Shown here: piece after piece, positions 58,946-64,000 of the stretch
How the letters are laid out: every line of letters begins with the position of its first letter
Numbering within the stretch: position 1 is the first letter of the stretch
Assembly: GCF_014203155.1 (NCBI RefSeq)
Contig: NZ_JACHIK010000003.1
Span: forward strand, 372,001-436,000
Direction of reading: 5' to 3'
DNA length: 64,000 bases
Source: Shinella fusca
GTDB taxonomy: Bacteria; Pseudomonadota; Alphaproteobacteria; Rhizobiales; Rhizobiaceae
Made by a program: the position numbers and the translations under genes
The notes under the pieces: model-generated
Databases searched by the model: none
What the model saw: the letters and a program-made list of their open reading frames with translations, nothing else
What the model was told of the DNA's origin: nothing

Positions 58946-60190
58946 TCAGATGATAAGGTTGGCCAGGATCTCGTTCTCCGTGATGTCCTGGTAGCGCATC
59001 CCAGCCGCATCGAAGGCCTTTTTCAGGGCCGCGAAATTCTCCGGTGCCTTCGTTTCGATGCCGATCAGGATGGAGCCGAAGTTGCGGGCGGATTTCTTCA
59101 GGTATTCGAAGCGGGCGATGTCGTCGTCCGGGCCGAGCATGTTGAGGAAGTCCTTCAGCGCGCCGGGCCGCTGGGCAAGGCGCAGGATGAAGTATTTCTT
59201 CAGCCCCGCATGACGCATCGCCCGCTCCTTGACGTCCGGCAGGCGCTCGAAGTCGAAATTGCCGCCGGAGACGACGGCGACCACCGTCTTGCCCTCCAGC
59301 CCCTCGCGGCCGAGCGCTTCCAGCGCCGTCAGCGACAGCGCGCCGGCCGGCTCCAGCACCACGCCCTCGACATTCAGCATCTCGACCATGGTCACGCAGA
59401 TCGCGTTTTCCGACAGCAGCATCACCTGGTCGGCGGAAAAGCGGCTGAGGGCGGCGAAATTCAGCGCACCGATCTGGCCGACGGCCGCCCCGTCGACGAA
59501 ATTGTCGACCTGGTCGAGCGTCACCACGGCACCGCTCTCAAGGCTCCGCTTGAGGCTCGGCGCGCCGGCGGGCTCGCAGAAGAGGAAGCTCGACGGGCCG
59601 ACCATGCCGTCGAGATAGCCGGTGACGCCGGAGGCAAGCCCCCCGCCCCCGACAGGCAGGACGACGAGGTCCGGCAGCCTGCCGTCAAGCTGGGCGACGA
59701 TCTCCGCCGCCACCGTCGCCTGCCCCTCGATGATATCCGCATGGTCGAAGGGCGGCACCATCAGCGCGCCGGTTTCCGCCGCATGGTCGCGCGCGGCCTT
59801 GTAGCACTGGTCGAAGAAGTCGCCGACGAGCCTGATCGTCACGAACTCGCCGCCGAAGATGCGCGTCTTGTCGATCTTCTGCTGCGGCGTCGTCACCGGC
59901 ATGAAGACGACGCCCGGCACGCCGAAATGGCGGCAGACGAAGGCAAAACCCTGTGCATGGTTGCCGGCCGAGGCGCAGACGAAGCTGCGCGCGCCGTCGT
60001 CCCTCGCCAGCACCTTGCGGAAGAAATTGAAGGCGCCCCGGATCTTGTAGGAGCGCACGGGCGAAAGGTCTTCGCGCTTCAGGTAGATATCCGCGCCGTA
60101 ACGGGCGGAAAGATGCTCGTTGAGCTGGAGCGGTGTTTCGGGAAAGAGCCCGCGCAGGGCCTCGCAGGCCGCGTCTACGTCCGGTTTCAT
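58946..60190 (-). CDS. ilvA: Threonine ammonia-lyase
   Basis: 414 aa. PLP lysine K49 in RSYKIRGAFNF, phosphate loop LPVGGGGLASGV, and a C-terminal ACT-like regulatory part (RHAGLKKYFILRLAQRPGAL, then GSILIGIETKAPENFAALKK). It deaminates threonine to 2-oxobutanoate for isoleucine synthesis. Length is that of the single-ACT-like form. Confidence 0.92.
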   Translation of the reverse strand: MKPDVDAACEALRGLFPETPLQLNEHLSARYGADIYLKREDLSPVRSYKIRGAFNFFRKVLARDDGARSFVCASAGNHAQGFAFVCRHFGVPGVVFMPVTTPQQKIDKTRIFGGEFVTIRLVGDFFDQCYKAARDHAAETGALMVPPFDHADIIEGQATVAAEIVAQLDGRLPDLVVLPVGGGGLASGVTGYLDGMVGPSSFLFCEPAGAPSLKRSLESGAVVTLDQVDNFVDGAAVGQIGALNFAALSRFSADQVMLLSENAICVTMVEMLNVEGVVLEPAGALSLTALEALGREGLEGKTVVAVVSGGNFDFERLPDVKERAMRHAGLKKYFILRLAQRPGALKDFLNMLGPDDDIARFEYLKKSARNFGSILIGIETKAPENFAALKKAFDAAGMRYQDITENEILANLII

Positions 60191-60339
60191 GCCGTTCGTG
60201 CCATCCTTGAGTTTGATCGATGCAAAGGCTATAGCATCGAGCCGGGACGTGGGCAGCGGTTTTCGGCAAAATCGATGCGAAAAACAACAGGCTGCCTATC
60301 GCTGAGACGGACACCAGCCGCCATTGAGGACGACCTTCC

Positions 60340-61794
60340 TTGAACGCGACGATCTTCCGCTCCGCCATCAACATCGCCGCCATCGCAGGCATCTATCTTT
60401 CGCTGGCCATGCTCGTCCCGGCGTTCATCGACGTCTACTACGGGCATCCGGATTCGGAGATATTCTTCCTCTCGGCCTTCGTGACGGGCGGGCTCTCGCT
60501 TGCGACGGCCGCCGCCACGCGCGCCGGCCCGCCGCCGTTCAACAAGCGGATGGGCTTCCTCGTCGTCAACATGCTGTGGCTTTCCGCCTGCGTGATCGGC
60601 GCCATTCCGCTGTGGCTCTCCTCGCTGAAGCTCACCTTCGCGCAGGCCTTCTTCGAATCGGTCTCGGCGATCAGCACCACGGGCTCCACGGTGATCGTCG
60701 GCCTCGACCAGGCGCCGCCCGGCGTCCTCATGTGGCGCTCGCTGCTCCACTGGCTCGGCGGCGTCGGCATCCTCGCACTCGGCCTCTTCATCATGCCGTA
60801 TCTGCGCGTCGGCGGCATGTCGTTCTTCAAGCTGGAATCCTCCGATACCGCCGACAAGCCGTTCGCCCGCATCGCCAGCTATACGCGCGCCTTCCTCGCC
60901 ATCTACGTGGCGATCACCCTTCTTTGCGCCGTCGTCTACGCCATGCTCGGCATGAGCCGCTTCGACGCGCTGAACCATGCCATGTCGACGGTCGCCACCG
61001 GCGGGCTTTCCACGCACGACGCCTCCTTCGGCTACTACAAGAGCCTGCCGCTGCTGTGGGCCGGCACCTTCTTCATGACGCTCAGCAGCCTGCCCTTCTC
61101 GGTCTTGATCCTCTTCGTCGTCCGCCGCCGGCTCGATGCCTGGCGCGACCCGCAGATCCGCGTCTTCCTCGGCTATCTCGTGCTCTTCTCCGTCGCGGCA
61201 AGCGTGTTCATGCGCCTGCACAACGGCGTCGATTTCCACCAGGCGCTGGCCCATTCCTTCTTCACCGTCTCCTCCATCCTCTCCACGACCGGCTTTGCCA
61301 GCGACGACTATACCCAATGGGGCCATTTCATCGTGGCGCTCGCCTTCGTCGCCACCTTCATGGGCGGCTGCTCGGGCTCGACGGCGGGCGGCCTGAAAGC
61401 CTACCGCCTCATCATTCTCTTCAACTTCATCCGCACGGGCCTCTACCGCCTCATCTATCCCGACGGCATCCATGCGGTGCGCTACGGGCCGATGACGGTG
61501 GATGCCGACCTCCAGCGAAGCGTCTTCCTCTTCTTCATCACCTATGTCGCCATCTCGGCCATGGGCGCGATCCTGCTCGGCCTGATGGGCTACGACGTGC
61601 TGACGGCCTTTTCGGCGGCCGCCACCTCGCTTTCCAACGTCGGGCCCGGCGTCACCGACACGATCGGCCCGGCCGGCACCTTCGCGGGTTTCCACGATGC
61701 GGCGCTCTATCTCCTCTCCTTCCTGATGCTGCTCGGCCGTCTCGAAATCCTCACCGTCCTCGTCATCCTGACGCCGCTCTTCTGGAAGGGCTGA
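60340..61794 (+). CDS. trkH: TrkH-family potassium uptake protein
   Basis: 484 aa from TTG 60340 (MNATIFRSAINIAAIAG). The four selectivity loops are visible: SAISTTGSTVI, STVATGGLSTHDAS, SILSTTGFASDDYTQW and SLSNVGPGVTD, each between membrane helices. It imports K+ with a TrkA-type partner, not encoded here. The glycine at each filter is present. Confidence 0.93.
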   Translation: MNATIFRSAINIAAIAGIYLSLAMLVPAFIDVYYGHPDSEIFFLSAFVTGGLSLATAAATRAGPPPFNKRMGFLVVNMLWLSACVIGAIPLWLSSLKLTFAQAFFESVSAISTTGSTVIVGLDQAPPGVLMWRSLLHWLGGVGILALGLFIMPYLRVGGMSFFKLESSDTADKPFARIASYTRAFLAIYVAITLLCAVVYAMLGMSRFDALNHAMSTVATGGLSTHDASFGYYKSLPLLWAGTFFMTLSSLPFSVLILFVVRRRLDAWRDPQIRVFLGYLVLFSVAASVFMRLHNGVDFHQALAHSFFTVSSILSTTGFASDDYTQWGHFIVALAFVATFMGGCSGSTAGGLKAYRLIILFNFIRTGLYRLIYPDGIHAVRYGPMTVDADLQRSVFLFFITYVAISAMGAILLGLMGYDVLTAFSAAATSLSNVGPGVTDTIGPAGTFAGFHDAALYLLSFLMLLGRLEILTVLVILTPLFWKG

Positions 61795-61862
61795 CCCGAC
61801 CGTCCTTGACTGTTGTCACGCTTCTTCGCATCCTGCCGCCCATCCGGCTGGAGGAAGACTGA

Positions 61863-62441
61863 ATGTTGGTGCCGAAGTTCCTGTTGCGCTTGACCTTTAT
61901 CGCCGCGCTCACGCCGGCGTTCGCGCTTGCCGGCCCGCTCGCCGATGCGGCGAAGAAGGCGGAGGAACAGGCGGCGGCGGGCGATACGGTCGGCGCGCAC
62001 GACACGATCCGCGATGCCTACGGCGCCTTCGCCGCCACGCTCCCCTTCTCCATCGGCAAGTCCGTCTTCGTTTCCGCACCGCCGCAGGGCTACGGCATGT
62101 ATGCGGCGCGGCCGGATGCGACCTTCAAGCCGGGCGAGGCGCTGATCTCCTATGTCGAGCCGGTAGGCCTCACCTGGCGGCCGGCCGATGGCGGACTGCT
62201 GGAATCCCACTTCACCGTCGACCTCGAACTCATGGATGCCAAGGGCGCCAGGCTTGCCGAGCAGAAGGCCTTCGGCTCCTTCGACTTCAAGGGCAGCGTG
62301 CGCAACCAGGAGGTCTTTGCCAAGCTGACGCTGAACCTGACGAGCCCGCCGGCCGGCGACTACGTGCTACGCTACCGTTTCCGCGACAGCGCGAGCGGCG
62401 CCGTCGCCATCAGCGAGCAGCCCTTCAAGATCGCGCCCTGA
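61863..62441 (+). CDS. Conserved secreted protein, 192 aa
   Basis: Signal peptide MLVPKFLLRLTFIAALTPAF (cleavage near ALAG). The mature part: DTIRDAYGAFAATLPFSIGK, EALISYVEPVGLTWRPADGG, then SHFTVDLELMDAKGARLAEQ, a beta-sandwich look. A rhizobial conserved periplasmic protein of unknown function, 68 bp after trkH. Confidence 0.75.
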   Translation: MLVPKFLLRLTFIAALTPAFALAGPLADAAKKAEEQAAAGDTVGAHDTIRDAYGAFAATLPFSIGKSVFVSAPPQGYGMYAARPDATFKPGEALISYVEPVGLTWRPADGGLLESHFTVDLELMDAKGARLAEQKAFGSFDFKGSVRNQEVFAKLTLNLTSPPAGDYVLRYRFRDSASGAVAISEQPFKIAP

Positions 62442-62565
62442 TCCCTCCCCGGCCCGTTTACCGCGTGCCAAGAGAATTGTGACAAGCCGAAAATCAAGGC
62501 TTTTCACCGGCGGGACGCTCAATTATGACAGCCGCATGACAAGCCCAGCCGCAGAGGGGCCATCC

Positions 62566-63210
62566 ATGCTTTCGCTGTTTCGTAAACTCATGCCGCGTGA
62601 AGACCGCTTCTTCGATCTCTTCGCGCAGCATTCCCGCACCGTCGTCGGCGCCGCCGAAGCCCTGAAATCAGCCCTTGCCGGCGGCCCCGACATGGCCGCC
62701 CACTGCGACCGCATCGTCGCGCTGGAGGACGAGGCCGACGAGATCACCCGCGAGGTGCTGCTGGCCGTGCGCCGCAGCTTCATCACGCCCTTCGACCGCG
62801 GCGACATCAAGGACCTGATCCAGTCGATGGACGACGCCATCGACATGATGCACAAGACGGTCAAGACCATCCGCCTCTACGAGCAGACGAGCTTCCAGCC
62901 CGGCATGCAGGAAATGGGCGAGGCCATCGTCAAGGCCGCCCATCTCGTCGCCGAGGCCGTTCCGCTGCTCGACAAGATCGGCGTCCATGCCGGCCGGCTC
63001 AGCGCCATCGCCGAGGAGGTCACCCGCGTGGAAGGTCGCTCGGACGAGCTGCACGACCAGGGCCTCAAGAACCTCTTCCGCGATTTCGGCAAGTCCGATC
63101 CGATGGCCTATATCATCGGCAGCGAGATCTACGGGCAGCTGGAGAAGGTCGTCGACCGCTTCGAGGACGTCGCCGACGAGATCAGCGGCATCGTGATCGA
63201 GAACGTCTGA
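62566..63210 (+). CDS. DUF47 (PhoU-like) protein paired with PiT
   Basis: 214 aa from ATG 62566 (GCAGAGGGG upstream; an earlier in-frame start at 62479 is unlikely). Helical PhoU-like: RFFDLFAQHSRTVVGAAEAL, HCDRIVALEDEADEITREVL and FDRGDIKDLIQSMDDAIDMM. DUF47 proteins occur as operon partners of Pit transporters and are thought to control them. The stop overlaps pit (TGATG). Confidence 0.92.
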   Translation: MLSLFRKLMPREDRFFDLFAQHSRTVVGAAEALKSALAGGPDMAAHCDRIVALEDEADEITREVLLAVRRSFITPFDRGDIKDLIQSMDDAIDMMHKTVKTIRLYEQTSFQPGMQEMGEAIVKAAHLVAEAVPLLDKIGVHAGRLSAIAEEVTRVEGRSDELHDQGLKNLFRDFGKSDPMAYIIGSEIYGQLEKVVDRFEDVADEISGIVIENV

Positions 63211-64000
63211 TGGAGGCCACGCTCGCCCTTCCGCTGCTGATCGGCCTCGTCGGCGTCGCGCTGGTGTTCGACTTCCTGAACGGGCTGCACGATGCGGCCA
63301 ATTCGATCGCCACGATCGTCTCCACGCGCGTGCTGCGTCCGCAATATGCGGTGTTCTGGGCAGCCTTCTTCAATTTCATCGCCTTCCTGTTCTTCGGCCT
63401 GCATGTCGCCGAGACGCTCGGCAAGGGCATCATCGATCCGGCCATCGTCAGCCCGCTCGTCATCTTCGCGGCCCTGATGGGCGCGATCGTGTGGAACGTC
63501 GTCACCTGGGTCTTCGGCATCCCGTCGAGCTCCTCGCACGCGCTCATCGGCGGCCTCGTCGGCGCGGGCCTTGCCAAGTCCGGCTTCGACGCGGTCGTCT
63601 GGAGCGGCCTCATCAAGACGGCGAGCGCCATCGTGCTCTCGCCGGCCTTCGGCTTCTTCCTGGCGCTGGTGCTCGTGCTGATCGTTTCCTGGTTCTTCGT
63701 GCGCCAGACGCCCTTTGCCGTCGACCGTACCTTCCGCATCCTGCAGTTCGTCTCGGCCTCGCTCTATTCGCTCGGCCACGGCGGCAACGACGCGCAGAAG
63801 ACGATGGGCATCATCGCGGTGCTGCTCTATTCGCAGGGGTATGGCGGCGGGGAGTTCCACGTTCCCTTCTGGGTCGTCATCTCCTGCCAGACGGCGATGG
63901 CGCTCGGCACGCTGATGGGCGGCTGGCGCATCGTCCACACGATGGGCTCCAAGATCACCCGCCTCAACCCCATGCAGGGTTTCTGCGCGGAAACCGGCGG
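63210..64000 (+). CDS. pit: PiT inorganic phosphate transporter (3' end off window)
   Basis: From ATG 63210 (TGATG overlap with the DUF47 gene) to the window end with no stop, 263 codons visible. Signatures FDFLNGLHDAANSIATIVST and LGHGGNDAQKTMGI, and GIPSSSSHALIGGLVGAGLA, are the duplicated PiT motifs. Low-affinity phosphate/proton symporter of the inner membrane. Confidence 0.93.
   Translation, partial: MEATLALPLLIGLVGVALVFDFLNGLHDAANSIATIVSTRVLRPQYAVFWAAFFNFIAFLFFGLHVAETLGKGIIDPAIVSPLVIFAALMGAIVWNVVTWVFGIPSSSSHALIGGLVGAGLAKSGFDAVVWSGLIKTASAIVLSPAFGFFLALVLVLIVSWFFVRQTPFAVDRTFRILQFVSASLYSLGHGGNDAQKTMGIIAVLLYSQGYGGGEFHVPFWVVISCQTAMALGTLMGGWRIVHTMGSKITRLNPMQGFCAETG

Noticed and set aside
60324-61862. 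512-codon frame over trkH
   Set aside because: Different frame of the clear TrkH gene; Arg/His-rich composition without protein character.
1-64000. CRISPR array, IS element or rRNA
   Set aside because: No regularly spaced repeats, transposase gene or rRNA sequence seen.

Overview
The window is high-GC alphaproteobacterial chromosome, most likely Rhizobiaceae (Rhizobium, Shinella, Ensifer or Agrobacterium type). This is inferred from the chromosomal gene families (RcnB-like, DUF2934, DUF982, HlyU-like, AsnC next to ald) and the palindromic intergenic repeats. It holds two unrelated prophage regions, a small chromosomal island between them, and about 15 kb of ordinary chromosome on the right.

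1-6.7 kb: right part of a decayed contractile-tail prophage. It has a DUF2213 head gene cut by the window edge, a tape measure, a gp138-type spike and a small neck or tail protein. Next come cargo genes: an Rx4H HEPN-like protein with its own promoter, a DUF3102-like regulator and a lone HSDR_N-type PD-(D/E)xK nuclease. Capsid and tail-tube genes are absent here. tRNA-Cys (minus strand, 3' end facing the prophage) is a plausible integration site.

6.7-8.5 kb: chromosome with tRNA-Cys, an RcnB-like secreted protein, two membrane proteins and tRNA-Asn(GUU).

8.47-49.16 kb: an apparently complete prophage of about 40.7 kb inserted in the 3' end of tRNA-Asn, with a perfect 25-bp att repeat at both ends. 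From attL: a cargo and immunity region (8.9-15.3 kb) with an orphan membrane-anchored protein, a phage tRNA-Arg(UCU), an XRE repressor facing three operator-like repeats, and small secreted and membrane proteins. Then, on the minus strand and read right to left from 38 kb to 15 kb, HK97-type packaging and head genes, head-tail joining genes, a siphovirus tail (tube, frameshifted chaperone, tape measure, tip, fibres) and lysis (endolysin, 3-TM holin, membrane coiled-coil protein). An opposite-strand zinc-ribbon membrane gene interrupts the tail operon. At 38.5-40 kb a two-gene unit resembles lambda RexA/RexB. From 41 to 47.1 kb runs the early operon (AlpA-like regulator, SpoVG-like protein, primase/helicase). 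Divergent from it is a candidate repressor whose 3' end overlaps the convergent integrase, which sits beside attR.

49.2-64 kb: chromosome with a DUF2934 gene, a PepSY protein, cysK-alaX-sseA-GNAT, an OmpA-like protein, ald with a divergent AsnC regulator, a diguanylate cyclase, a HlyU-like protein, ilvA, a TrkH potassium transporter, and a DUF47-PiT phosphate pair cut by the window end. Two long palindromic intergenic repeats lie here.

The best candidates for an undescribed system are the RexAB-like pair, the attL cargo protein, the HEPN and HSDR_N cargo of the left prophage, and the membrane zinc-ribbon gene inside the tail operon.
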